Shown: positions 54,649 through 64,000, counted from the stretch's first letter. The stretch: DNA of 64,000 nt from Phycisphaeraceae bacterium (GCA_028284155.1 JANQSF010000065.1:122759-186758), one strand, 5' to 3'. A program made the numbers and translations. Notes: generated by a model from the sequence alone, not told the origin.

Positions 54649-55632
54649 ATGCCTACTGCGATGAACAACTCCATGCCGGAGCTACGCCAAACGTCTACTG
54701 ACCTCGTTCAGCCGCGAAGTTCAGTCGTTGCTCGTGTGGTGTCCACCGACCTGTGCACCAAGGGGAAGTCGGCCAGCTTCATCCGTCACATCGTCATTGA
54801 CGTTGCTGGTACGCCGCTCGAGGGCAAGTGTACTTCGGGGCAATCGTTCGGCGTCGTGCCGCCCGGCACGGATGCCGGCGGCAAACCCCACCATGTGCGC
54901 CTTTACTCACTCGCCAACGGATCATCGGGTGAAGACGGACAGCCAAACCTGATCTCCACTGCCGTCAAACGCCTGATCGCAGAGCGGCACCCTCGACACT
55001 CCGATGACGATCCAACGGACCATTCCCTGCTCCTTGGCGTCTGCAGCAACTACCTGTGCGACCTCCGCCCGGGCGATACCGTCCTGGTAACTGGGCCGCA
55101 CGGCATTCGGTTTGTTCTCCCGGTTGATACCGAGGCTCATGATTACCTGTTTATCGCGACCGGCACGGGGATCGTGCCGTTCCGTGGATTCTGCCACGAT
55201 CTTCTTGAGGGGCCGCGCCAATCAAGCGCCAACACAATCCATCTGGTGGCGGGCTCGCCCTATACAACGGATCTGATCTACGACGATCTGTTTACTCGGC
55301 TGACCGAGGAGCATCCCAACTTCCACTACCACAAGGCGATCAGTCGAGAGCCCGGAGAGGGGCGGACGTCTGGCTGGTACGTCCACGACTTGATGCAGGA
55401 GCGGATCGATGAATTCGCGCAACTCCTGCGAAACCCACGCACCTTGATCTATCTGTGTGGCCTGTCCGGCATGCAGTACGGGATTCACCAACTGCTTGCT
55501 CGGCACGGAGTTGGCGCAGGTTATCAAACGCTTGCCGGCGCCCTGCTCAACAGCGACCCGGAACAATGGACTCGCGAACAAATGAAGACGGGAATTCGAC
55601 ACGGTCCCCGCATGTTGATCGAGGTCTATTGA
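54649..55632 (+). CDS. Plant-type ferredoxin-NADP+ reductase
   Basis: A 327-residue FNR. FAD-binding VRLYSLAN (RxYS), the plant-type GVCSNYLCDLRPGDTVLVTG segment, the NADP pyrophosphate loop FIATGTGIVPFRGF, CGLSGMQYGI, and a terminal aromatic (IEVY) that stacks on the flavin. It exchanges electrons between ferredoxin or flavodoxin and NADP(H). Next to an NADP-linked hydrogenase it could balance H2, NADPH and ferredoxin pools. The start has no strong Shine-Dalgarno. The next gene is three bases downstream. Confidence 0.93.
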   Translation: MPTAMNNSMPELRQTSTDLVQPRSSVVARVVSTDLCTKGKSASFIRHIVIDVAGTPLEGKCTSGQSFGVVPPGTDAGGKPHHVRLYSLANGSSGEDGQPNLISTAVKRLIAERHPRHSDDDPTDHSLLLGVCSNYLCDLRPGDTVLVTGPHGIRFVLPVDTEAHDYLFIATGTGIVPFRGFCHDLLEGPRQSSANTIHLVAGSPYTTDLIYDDLFTRLTEEHPNFHYHKAISREPGEGRTSGWYVHDLMQERIDEFAQLLRNPRTLIYLCGLSGMQYGIHQLLARHGVGAGYQTLAGALLNSDPEQWTREQMKTGIRHGPRMLIEVY

Positions 55633-55635
55633 GCC

Positions 55636-58446
55636 GTGCACGTTACGAACTACCGTGTTACCAACCCAGACGGGCTACCGACAAGTATGCAGACGCTTCT
55701 CAGCAAACACTGGCATCGCCTGCCCGGCTCCGAAGTCGTCGAACTGCTCGACACGCATGTGGACAGCGGCCTTGGTGGCTTCGAGGCAAACGGCCGATTG
55801 CAGCACTTTGGGCCTAATGCGCTGACGGCTCGAAAGGGCAAAGGGCCCTGGCTCCGACTTGCCCTTCAGTTTCATCAGCCGCTGATATACATCCTGATCG
55901 TTGCGGGCGCCATCACGGCGGGATTGCAGGAATGGGTCGATTCAAGCGTGATCTTCGGCGTCGTTCTGGTGAATGCATTCGTGGGGTTCATCCAGGAATC
56001 TAGGGCACTCAAGGCGCTTGAAGCCCTGGCGCGAACCATGACCGCCGAGTGCACGGTGATCCGCGACGGCGAGCCACGACGGATCTCTTCCCGTGAGGTC
56101 GTGCCTGGCGACGTCGTCATGCTTCAGTCGGGTGACAAAGTGCCCGCGGACCTGCGGCTTTTCCATGAGCGTGATCTTCAGATTGACGAGTCGGCCCTGA
56201 CGGGCGAGTCGGTTCCCGTTCAGAAACTGTCGGAGACGCTCGCGCAAGACGCCGTCCTTGCAGACCGCCGAAACATGGCCTACGCCTCGTCATTGGTGAC
56301 CTATGGCCAAGGGAAGGGAGTCGTTGTCGCGACTGGAGACAAGACGGAGGTCGGACGAATCTCGCAGTTGATCGCGCAGGCGGAGGATATCAAGACGCCC
56401 CTGACGCGCAAGATCGCCGCATTCAGCCATGTGCTCCTATACATCATCCTTGCCGTGGCGGGAGGCGTGTTCGCAATCGGCCTGTTCAAAGGCGAGAGCA
56501 TGCTGGACATGTTCATGGCGGCGGTCGCATTGGCGGTCGCGGCTATTCCAGAAGGCTTGCCCGCCGCCGTCACGATCATTCTGGCAATCGGCGTGGCGCG
56601 GATGGCGAAGCGGCGGGCCATCATCCGCAAACTACCCGCGGTGGAAACGCTCGGCAGCACGACAATCATCTGCACAGACAAGACGGGCACACTCACCGAA
56701 AACCAGATGACGGTTCGAGAGATCTACGACGGCTTCACACGTTACGAAACATCCGGTGTCGGCTACGCGCCCGCGGGTCATATTCTCAAAGACGGTGCGC
56801 CGCTCGATGGGTCACCTGTGCCGGCCGTGGCCGAATGTCTTCGGTGCGGCGTGCTGTGTAATGACTCGCTGCTTCTCGAGAAGGACGGACAATGGGTGAT
56901 CCAGGGAGACCCAACGGAGGGTGCCTTGATTGTGTCCGCGCACAAGCTGGGCATCGTCCAGGAGGCGGAAGACGAACGTTGGCCGCGGATCGAATCCATC
57001 CCCTTCGAGTCCGCTCATCAATACATGGCGACGTTGCACGACCGCGGAAGCGAGCGCTCCCGAACCGTGTTCGTAAAAGGGGCGGTCGAAGTCATACTTG
57101 AAAGATGCACTGATGGCCTTGATCCACAGAGTCACGCGCGTGAGTTGGATCGTGAACACGCATTGCACGTGGCGGAGGAACTCGCAGGGAAGGGCCTGCG
57201 TGTACTGGCATTCGCACGGAAAGAGTTGCCGGCGGGCGTGAGTGAATTGAATCACACCGATGTGGCGTCAGGGCTGACGTTCTTGGGCCTTCAGGGCATG
57301 ATTGACCCACCGAGGCCCGAAGCCATCGAGGCCGTCCGGGAGTGCCGTCACTCCGGCATCAGAGTCAAGATGATCACCGGCGATCATGCTCTAACAGCGG
57401 CATCGATTGCCAAGGAGATGAGGATTGACAATGGTTCGGATCAGGCGGGCACACATCTACGCGTCCTCACAGGCAAGGACCTCGAACGGATGGATGAAGC
57501 CGCGATCATTGATGCGGCCCAGCAGACGAAGGTGTTTGCCCGAGTTTCGCCGGAACAGAAGCTGCGGCTCGTCAGAGCCCTGCAAGCTCGCAACGAAGTC
57601 GTCGCCATGACCGGCGACGGCGTGAACGATGCCCCGGCGCTCAAACAGGCGAACATTGGCGTCGCCATGGGGATGACCGGTACTGAGGTCGCCAAGGAAG
57701 CCGCCGACATGGTGCTCACGGACGACAATTTCGCCACGATCGTCGCCGCCGTGGAGGAGGGCCGCGGCGTGTTTGACAATCTGACAAAGTTCATTGTGTG
57801 GACGCTTCCCACGAACGCGGGTGAAGGCCTGGTTGTTGTCACAGCCATCATGACGGGGGCCATGTTGCCCCTCTTGCCAGTCCACATTCTCTGGATCAAC
57901 ATGACCACCGCGGTGCTCCTGGGCATGATGCTCGCGTTTGAACCCAAAGAAGCGGACATCATGTCCCGGCCCCCGCGCGACCCCAAGACGCCGCTCCTTT
58001 CCAGAGACCTGGTGATGCGCATCGGTCTGGTCGCCCTGCTGTTGCTTGGCGGAGCGTTCGGCCTCTTCAAGTGGGAGCGATGGCAAGGCGCGGACGTCAA
58101 CGTGGCGAGAACGGTCGCGGTCAACACCTTCGTGATGATCGAGCTGTTCTATTTGTTCAACTGCCGATCGCTGACCAAGTCAATGTTCACGATCGGCGTG
58201 TTCAGCAATCGGTGGGTTCACATTGGCGCTCTCGCGATGGTCGGGCTTCAGATGGTATTCACCTATATACCCTTCATGAATCGCGCTCTCCAAACGGCGC
58301 CGATCTCCATGGGCGCGTGGGTGAGAATTGTTGGCGTCGCATTGGCCGTGTACTTCATCGTCGGTCTTGAAAAGGCGATCAGACATCGCACTGCGGCGCC
58401 AACCACCGCCATTCGCCGGCGCAGTGAGGAGATCATGGATGCATGA
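55636..58446 (+). CDS. P-type cation-transporting ATPase (P2-like)
   Basis: A 936-residue P-type ATPase: N-terminal cation-ATPase domain, actuator TGES (DESALTGESVPVQKLSE), TM4 with AIPEGLPAAVTIILAIGVAR, phosphorylated Asp348 in ICTDKTGTLTENQM, the hinge TGDGVNDAPALKQANIGVAM, and a C-terminal transmembrane bundle. In the helix matching TM6, where Ca2+ pumps have NLxTDG, it reads LWINMTTAVLLGMMLAFEPK without the Asp. This is seen in a subgroup including mycobacterial CtpF-like pumps. The transported ion cannot be stated. It follows the FNR by three bases, so co-transcription is likely. GTG 55636 is chosen; ATG 55687 is an alternative. Confidence 0.93.
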   Translation: MHVTNYRVTNPDGLPTSMQTLLSKHWHRLPGSEVVELLDTHVDSGLGGFEANGRLQHFGPNALTARKGKGPWLRLALQFHQPLIYILIVAGAITAGLQEWVDSSVIFGVVLVNAFVGFIQESRALKALEALARTMTAECTVIRDGEPRRISSREVVPGDVVMLQSGDKVPADLRLFHERDLQIDESALTGESVPVQKLSETLAQDAVLADRRNMAYASSLVTYGQGKGVVVATGDKTEVGRISQLIAQAEDIKTPLTRKIAAFSHVLLYIILAVAGGVFAIGLFKGESMLDMFMAAVALAVAAIPEGLPAAVTIILAIGVARMAKRRAIIRKLPAVETLGSTTIICTDKTGTLTENQMTVREIYDGFTRYETSGVGYAPAGHILKDGAPLDGSPVPAVAECLRCGVLCNDSLLLEKDGQWVIQGDPTEGALIVSAHKLGIVQEAEDERWPRIESIPFESAHQYMATLHDRGSERSRTVFVKGAVEVILERCTDGLDPQSHARELDREHALHVAEELAGKGLRVLAFARKELPAGVSELNHTDVASGLTFLGLQGMIDPPRPEAIEAVRECRHSGIRVKMITGDHALTAASIAKEMRIDNGSDQAGTHLRVLTGKDLERMDEAAIIDAAQQTKVFARVSPEQKLRLVRALQARNEVVAMTGDGVNDAPALKQANIGVAMGMTGTEVAKEAADMVLTDDNFATIVAAVEEGRGVFDNLTKFIVWTLPTNAGEGLVVVTAIMTGAMLPLLPVHILWINMTTAVLLGMMLAFEPKEADIMSRPPRDPKTPLLSRDLVMRIGLVALLLLGGAFGLFKWERWQGADVNVARTVAVNTFVMIELFYLFNCRSLTKSMFTIGVFSNRWVHIGALAMVGLQMVFTYIPFMNRALQTAPISMGAWVRIVGVALAVYFIVGLEKAIRHRTAAPTTAIRRRSEEIMDA

Positions 58447-58637
58447 GTGCGGGATATCGCGTGCCCCAGTGAGTAGCTGCGCTATTTCCGATGAGGGTCG
58501 AATAGGGGTTGGTGGTCAGTGTTGATGAGGATGACGGGACCGCGCCCCGGGTCTGCGGGTCATGATGAAGAAGCCGCAACCGGCAACAAAAGACGACGTG
58601 GCCTTCGGACGACCATGTGGCGGGAGATCACAAAGAC

Positions 58638-58915
58638 ATGAAGGTAGTTGTTGTCAGCACTAAACCGCAACGACCGACAGTTTCACTTCGCCGCCAATCG
58701 CGAGGCCGGTCATGAGTTGCGATTCCTTGAGCCGAGATTGGCGAAAGAGACGGTGGCGCTCGTGACGGACGCCGACGCCGTGTGCGCGTTCGTCAACGAC
58801 CGGCTGTACCAGTCCGTGCTTCAATCGCTGAAAGACGCGCGGGTCGGGCTCATTGCCCTGCGCTGCGCGCGCTTCAATAACATCGACCTCCTGGGAGCCG
58901 AGCGGCTGGGGCACT
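58638..58915 (+). pseudogene. ldhA: Broken N-terminal part of D-lactate dehydrogenase
   Basis: Homology to the first 90 residues of fermentative D-lactate dehydrogenase. MKVVVVSTKP from ATG 58638 is followed, in the next frame, by DRQFHFAANREAGHELRFLE, VTDADAVCAFVNDRL, LIALRCARFNNIDLLGAERL. A single extra base near 58668 (where a Tyr codon is expected) shifts the frame, and the homology stops at the first turn of the substrate domain; the NAD domain and catalytic residues are gone. It is a remnant, not a working enzyme. Confidence 0.85.
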
Positions 58916-58986
58916 CCGGTCAAGAGCCGTTAGGTTCGGGCACGCACGACATCTGCAATTGGGGGCGGTGTGTCCCAAGGGGGCAA

Positions 58987-58992
58987 GGTATA
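58987..58992 (+). promoter_or_regulatory. -10-like element before the DUF1552 copy 3 operon
   Basis: TATAAT about 75 bp before the start of the third DUF1552 gene. No convincing -35 is seen at normal spacing, so the promoter assignment is tentative. Confidence 0.3.
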
Positions 58993-59067
58993 ATGAGGCC
59001 GATCCTTACGAAGGTGGCAGATTGTTAACTGTGGTGCAGCTAAGAACTATTCGAGCGAGCAATCACC

Positions 59068-60333
59068 ATGCGTCAACTACTCGATCGTCGAACTGTTCTC
59101 AAGGGTGCGGGCGTCGCCCTGGCGCTGCCGATGCTTGAGGCCATGGCGCCACGCGGTTACGCGGCCGCCAAAGCTGCCAAGCCCATCAAGCGATTTGTCT
59201 GTCTGTCGAACAACTACGGCGTTTATCAGAAGGCATTCTTTCCCAGCACGGATCAGGCTGGGAAAGACTATCAAATGACCGAGACACTCAAGCCCTTGCA
59301 GAGACATCGCAAGGACTTCACCGTCTTCTCGAACCTCGATCACGGTAACACGGGCGGACACCAAGGTGTGCCCGTGCTTCTGAGCGGCGTGCGCCCTCAC
59401 CACGCGACCCACTACCCCGAGGGCAATATCAGCGTCGATCAGAAGATCGCGGAGTCGGTCGGTGCCAAGACCCGGTTTCCCTCGTTGACGCTGCGGGTCA
59501 ATGAAGCAAACCTCATCAGCTTCACCCGCACAGGCGTGCAGGTGCCGGCGATCGACCTGCGCCAGATGTACCGAGCCCTTTTCATCGACGATGAGAAGGC
59601 AACCAAAGCCACCGCGTCGGAGAAGTTGAAGCGACATCATAGCATTCTCGACGTCGTCATGGATGAAGCGAAGTCGGTCAACAAGGGCCTCGGCCGGCAG
59701 GACCAGCAGAAGTTCGAGGAATACCTCGAAGCGGTGCGCTCGCTTGAAAAGAAGATCAAGCAACAGCAACCCTGGCTCGACAAGCCCAAGCCGAAGGCTC
59801 CGATCAGGGAACCGCCGCAATCTGGTAAGACCGAAGCCGACCTCTCAATGATGATGGAGTTGATCACCCTGGCGATCCAGACGGATTCGACCCGAGCCAT
59901 CACGCTTTCCTCCGGCTTCGTCAGTGGCGACTTCGGACTCTCTGGCGGATACCACGGATTCTCTCACCACGGACACCGTGAGAAGGAAGTCAACGCGCTC
60001 AAGGTCATCGAGCGCTATCAGATCGCACAGATGGCACGCCTGATCGACCTGCTCAAGGCTCAGCCTGATCCGATCAGCGGCGGCACGCTCTTCGATCAAA
60101 CGACAATCCTGTTCGGCTGCGGCATGGCCACCGGCACGCACTCGACTTGGAACTTACCGCTGGTCCTGGCCGGCGGCGGCTTCAAACTCGGGGAACACAA
60201 GGTCTACCCTGAGGCGAAAGGTCGTCGCGTTCCGGCCGCCAACCTGCTGCTTTCGATCCTTCGGAACTACGGCCTAGAGGTTGACCGCTTCGGCACGAGC
60301 TCGGGAACACTGGCCGGCCTGGAGTGGAGTTGA
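59068..60333 (+). CDS. Tat-exported DUF1552 protein (copy 3)
   Basis: A 421-residue DUF1552 protein with a Tat-like start (LDRRTVLKGAGVALALPMLE). It has FVCLSNNYGVYQKAFFPSTD, then GISVDQK-type NISVDQKIAESVGAKTRFPS, FSHHGHREKEVNALKVIERY and LPLVLAGGGFKLGEHKVYPE near the end. It is immediately followed by its DUF1592 partner (three-base gap); the order DUF1552 then DUF1592 is the reverse of copies 1 and 2. It comes right after the ldhA remnant, so this operon borders the energy island. Confidence 0.9.
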   Translation: MRQLLDRRTVLKGAGVALALPMLEAMAPRGYAAAKAAKPIKRFVCLSNNYGVYQKAFFPSTDQAGKDYQMTETLKPLQRHRKDFTVFSNLDHGNTGGHQGVPVLLSGVRPHHATHYPEGNISVDQKIAESVGAKTRFPSLTLRVNEANLISFTRTGVQVPAIDLRQMYRALFIDDEKATKATASEKLKRHHSILDVVMDEAKSVNKGLGRQDQQKFEEYLEAVRSLEKKIKQQQPWLDKPKPKAPIREPPQSGKTEADLSMMMELITLAIQTDSTRAITLSSGFVSGDFGLSGGYHGFSHHGHREKEVNALKVIERYQIAQMARLIDLLKAQPDPISGGTLFDQTTILFGCGMATGTHSTWNLPLVLAGGGFKLGEHKVYPEAKGRRVPAANLLLSILRNYGLEVDRFGTSSGTLAGLEWS

Positions 60334-60336
60334 ATT

Positions 60337-62886
60337 ATGGCCGGTCGAGTTGTACCAATCATTTGCCTGTTGGCGCTGCTAAGCAGCCCCGTCGTCGGTC
60401 ACGCGTCGCCGTTAGAGCAGGTCCGGCCGTTCCTGAAGCAGTATTGCTACGAATGCCACGGCCCGACAAAGCAAAAGAACGATCTACGCTTCGACACGCT
60501 TTCGACCGACCTGTCGCAGACGGAGACGCTGGAGGCATGGCAAGGCATCGTCGACCAACTCAACCTCGGGCAAATGCCGCCGGAAGAGAAGCGTCAGCCC
60601 GGCGCGGACGAGGTCGCAAAGGTTGTCGGGACGGTCGGCGCCAGGTTGAAACATACTTACGCCTCGTTGAAAAGCAGCGGCGGCAAGACAGTCATCCGGC
60701 GGCTGAACCGCTTCGAGGTCCGTAGCACGCTGCGGGACTTGCTCTACCTGGAGGATCACAACGACTACCGCGCCGACATGGTGGCCAAGTTGGAGGATCG
60801 CAACGGCAATGGTCGGGCCACTTGGAATACCGACGACCCGACGCGAGAGTTCCCCGCGGATGAACTGGATGACGGCTTCGACAACATCGGCAGCCAACTG
60901 GTGATGTCCGATTTCCTGCTGACCCAGATGATCGCCGCCGCGGAGTACAGCCTGAACCTCGCCACGTTTCCAGAGAAGAAGCCGAAGCTCGAAACACGCC
61001 GGTACGCAGGCCCAATCTACACGCGTGGCCGCAAGGGCACGTTGGCCCATTGGTCGCGTGAAGTTGATTCGAGCTATGACGGCATCTACCAGCGTTATCG
61101 CGAGCCCGGCGCGGCTTCCGGTGATCTGGGACGCGTGTCGGCGGACGATCTGGTCCGCGCCGGCGTCGGCGTGCCGGGGCGCTACCGCATCACGATCGAA
61201 GCATCGGCCCACAACCAAAAACATCCGTGGGGCGACCTGATCACGAGCCGGCAGGATGAACCCATGGTCCTGGGTATGCACATCGCCGACGCTCGCACCG
61301 GCGGCATCGGCGATGGCAATCCCAACCAGCGTCTGGTCGCTCAATGGGCGCTGAAGGCTGACGGCAAGAAGCGGACGTATACCTTCGAGATTTGGCTTGG
61401 TCAGACTTGGCTGCCATGGGTTGGCTGGGAGAATGCACCGTACACACGTGGTCTTCGTCCATCGAAGCTCGTGGAGCGGTATCTACCGAAGGCCTATCGC
61501 CCACCTCCGAAGAAGGACGCTCCGAACGCAGCGAAGACGGCTTACGAGCCCCAGGTGGCCCGAGCCCTGTTCGAGGCAGGCTATCAAGGGCCGCACATCC
61601 GGCTTCACAGCCTGACCGTCGAGCCGCTCATCGAGTCGTGGCCGCCTCGGAGTCACGTCGCGTTGTACGGCACGAGTGATGACATTCCCGTGGATGACCT
61701 GGTCTTGCGGTTCGCCACGCGTGCGTTTCGTCGGCCACTCAAGCCGGAGCAGGTGACCAAGTATGTCAAGCTCGTTGAGGCACAGATGAAGCAGGGTCGC
61801 AGTCGCGCCGAGGCGCTGCGGGCCGGCTACACCGCGATCATCGCCTCGCCGGGCTTCTATTACCTGCGTGAAGGTGAAGGCCCCCTCAATGAATACGAAC
61901 TGGCGTCGCGGCTGAGCTACTTCCTCTGGTCCTCCATGCCCGACGAGGAACTGTTCAGGCTCGCGGCCGGCGGGAAGCTGAGCGATCCGGACGTGCTGCG
62001 CCGGCAGGTCGACCGCATGCTCGACGATCCGAAATCGCTCGCGTTCATCCGACGTTTTCCCGAACGATGGCTCCACCTCTACAAGCTCGGCTCCATGCCT
62101 CCGGCCAAGGGCTTCTACTACCACCGGCAGATGGAGTCGCAGATGCGCCTTCAGGTCGATGCCTTCTTCGGCGATCTGGTTAAGCACAACGGCCCCATCC
62201 GCAATGTCATCGACTCCGACTACACATTCCTCAACGAACGCATGGCCCAGTGGATTTACGGCCGCGATGATGTGTGGGGTGACGGCTTTCAGAAGGTTGC
62301 CTCCAAACCCCCACACGGTGGCGGGATGCTCACCATGCCCGCCGCGATGACGGCGACCGCCAATGGCGTGGATACCTCACCGGTCGTGCGCGGTGTTTGG
62401 GTCCTTGAATGTGTGCTGGGCACGCCGCCCTCACCACCGCCACCCGATGTCGAACCGCTCTCGCCCGACCAGCGCGGGGCCAAGACCGTCCGCGAGCAAC
62501 TGCAAGCCCATCGCAAGGTGGCAACCTGCAACGCCTGCCATCGCAAGATCGACCCTATGGGCTTTGCGATGGAGAACTTCGATCCGGTCGGCAAGTGGCG
62601 GGTGCGATACCCCGACACCAAGAAGACGATTGACCCATCCTCCACGCTGGCCGGCGGACGCAAACTCGACGACATCGACGCCCTGAAGCGGTGGCTGCTT
62701 GAGCGTGAAAAACTGGTGACTCGCAACTTGGCCGACAAGCTATTGACCTATGCGACGGGACGGCCGATGGAGCCGGTCGATCGCGGGGCCGTGGAAGCCA
62801 TCGCCGAGAAGCTGGCCAGCCGGCGCGGCGGCATGCGGGATCTAATTCACTTGGTGGCTCAGAGTGAGGTTTTCAGGACGAAGTGA
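60337..62886 (+). CDS. DUF1587/1592/1588/1585 cytochrome-like protein (copy 3)
   Basis: An 849-residue exported protein: signal peptide (VVPIICLLALLSSPVVGHAS), CYECHGPTKQKNDL, DUF1587 (RRLNRFEVRSTLRDLLYLED), a carbohydrate-binding-like middle section (RYRITIEASAHNQKHPWGDL), DUF1592 (RLSYFLWSSMPDEELFRLAA), DUF1588 and DUF1585 with CNACHRKIDPMGFAMENF. GGAG at the end of the previous gene serves as ribosome site. The DUF1587-1592 linker (RNGNGRATWNTDD) is longer than in the other copies. Confidence 0.92.
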   Translation: MAGRVVPIICLLALLSSPVVGHASPLEQVRPFLKQYCYECHGPTKQKNDLRFDTLSTDLSQTETLEAWQGIVDQLNLGQMPPEEKRQPGADEVAKVVGTVGARLKHTYASLKSSGGKTVIRRLNRFEVRSTLRDLLYLEDHNDYRADMVAKLEDRNGNGRATWNTDDPTREFPADELDDGFDNIGSQLVMSDFLLTQMIAAAEYSLNLATFPEKKPKLETRRYAGPIYTRGRKGTLAHWSREVDSSYDGIYQRYREPGAASGDLGRVSADDLVRAGVGVPGRYRITIEASAHNQKHPWGDLITSRQDEPMVLGMHIADARTGGIGDGNPNQRLVAQWALKADGKKRTYTFEIWLGQTWLPWVGWENAPYTRGLRPSKLVERYLPKAYRPPPKKDAPNAAKTAYEPQVARALFEAGYQGPHIRLHSLTVEPLIESWPPRSHVALYGTSDDIPVDDLVLRFATRAFRRPLKPEQVTKYVKLVEAQMKQGRSRAEALRAGYTAIIASPGFYYLREGEGPLNEYELASRLSYFLWSSMPDEELFRLAAGGKLSDPDVLRRQVDRMLDDPKSLAFIRRFPERWLHLYKLGSMPPAKGFYYHRQMESQMRLQVDAFFGDLVKHNGPIRNVIDSDYTFLNERMAQWIYGRDDVWGDGFQKVASKPPHGGGMLTMPAAMTATANGVDTSPVVRGVWVLECVLGTPPSPPPPDVEPLSPDQRGAKTVREQLQAHRKVATCNACHRKIDPMGFAMENFDPVGKWRVRYPDTKKTIDPSSTLAGGRKLDDIDALKRWLLEREKLVTRNLADKLLTYATGRPMEPVDRGAVEAIAEKLASRRGGMRDLIHLVAQSEVFRTK

Positions 62887-62941
62887 GCAGGCGGAGAACG
62901 GTTTTCCGATATGCACATCTTGAAAACATGTACTGGCCCAA

Positions 62942-63110
62942 GTGTGCCGTGGTAAGGCGGAGTGTTCCAGCGGGTGCAAGTCCCGCTCCGGTGAAGGTCG
63001 TCCCGGCCGGGTGTGGGTTCTGAACTCAGCCGAGGTCGAAGGCTTGCTGGGCGTGCTGCTTAGCGACTCCGTCGCGTGGTACAATTCTGGCCGGTCGGGG
63101 CTGGGTCTGT
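62942..63110 (+). ncRNA. Possible 5' fragment of a group II intron
   Basis: The segment starts with GTGTG, matching the GUGYG 5' end of group II introns. It then has a hairpin AGCGGGTGCAAGTCCCGCT, of the kind found in domain I of bacterial introns, and further GC-rich stems. No intron-encoded reverse transcriptase follows, so it would be a fragment. The end is arbitrary. Recognition is by motif memory only. Confidence 0.4.
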
Positions 63111-63210
63111 AGTAAACTGTGGCCAAATAGCGAGCACGCGCATGTGCTGTACCGCCCCAGTTCCCACAGCGCATGACGCGCAACTATACAGAAACTTACA
63201 GGGGACCACC

Positions 63211-63338
63211 ATGAAGTCTCGCGTCGAGACTTATGGCGCCGTTCTTTTCACCACCGTCATGTTGGCCGCGCACCCCGTCTGGTCCATGACGGAATCAGTG
63301 TTGGGTGGAAGTGCGCACGCAAAAGGGTCCCACTTGAG
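63211..63338 (+). pseudogene. Truncated start of a secreted protein
   Basis: A ribosome site (AGGGGA) and ATG begin a typical signal peptide (VETYGAVLFTTVMLAAHPVW, then SMTESVLGG). After about 40 codons the sequence becomes IS21-like in another frame. The original gene was probably interrupted by the mobile element; its product cannot be named. Confidence 0.45.

Positions 63339-64000
<662 letters not shown>

Overview
The window comes from a GC-rich bacterium of the Planctomycetota. The evidence is gene content: three DUF1552/DUF1592 pairs, two PSD1-type (PSCyt1-DUF1549-DUF1553) cytochrome-like proteins, three Tat-exported DUF1501 proteins, a DUF1080 protein, a TIGR03067 protein, a ceramidase-like enzyme, an iduronate-2-sulfatase-like sulfatase and a family 2 glycosidase. 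This set is characteristic of planctomycetes. Whether it belongs to Planctomycetia or Phycisphaerae cannot be decided from the sequence alone.

Layout. (a) 1-2.5 kb: a tandem universal stress protein and a short HPF/RaiA-like ribosome-binding protein (minus strand), divergent from an NhaR-like LysR regulator. (b) 2.6-7.6 kb: a four-helix membrane protein with an SDR enzyme, a secreted beta-propeller and a ceramidase-like protein. (c) 7.8-34.6 kb: a large block of exported proteins. It holds PSD1/DUF1501 pairs, DUF1592/DUF1552 pairs, a DUF1080 protein, a propeller, a sulfatase and a GH2 enzyme, most with Sec or Tat signals and CxxCH haem-type motifs. (d) 34.6-36.1 kb: a scar with a GH43-like fragment, the 3' half of a tRNA resembling tRNA-Pro, an integrase N-terminal fragment and a frameshifted transposase. 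(e) 36.2-58.9 kb: an anaerobic or low-energy metabolism island. It holds pyruvate phosphate dikinase; a PAS/PAS histidine kinase with two response regulators; a glycogen-binding-domain protein; hypF-C-D-E; a group 3b-type [NiFe] sulfhydrogenase (beta-gamma-delta-alpha); its maturation protease; hypA-B; a second tandem Usp; a plant-type ferredoxin-NADP reductase; a P-type cation ATPase; and a broken D-lactate dehydrogenase. (f) 59-62.9 kb: a third DUF1552/DUF1592 operon. (g) 62.9-64 kb: debris, namely a group II intron-like 5' segment, a truncated secreted-protein start and a deleted IS21-type istA/istB element running off the end.

The most interesting reading is that region (e), probably with region (a), is an oxygen-responsive dormancy or fermentation system. 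The second PAS domain of the kinase carries the FixL haem-PAS signature (His210, Arg216 and Arg230, at exactly the spacing of BjFixL His200, Arg206 and Arg220). The neighbouring genes (Usp, P-type ATPase, FNR, NADP-linked hydrogenase, PPDK, HPF-like) recall in function the mycobacterial DosR regulon, but with a hydrogenase at its centre. The link between sensor and genes is inference from synteny; no operator shared by all the promoters could be found by eye.
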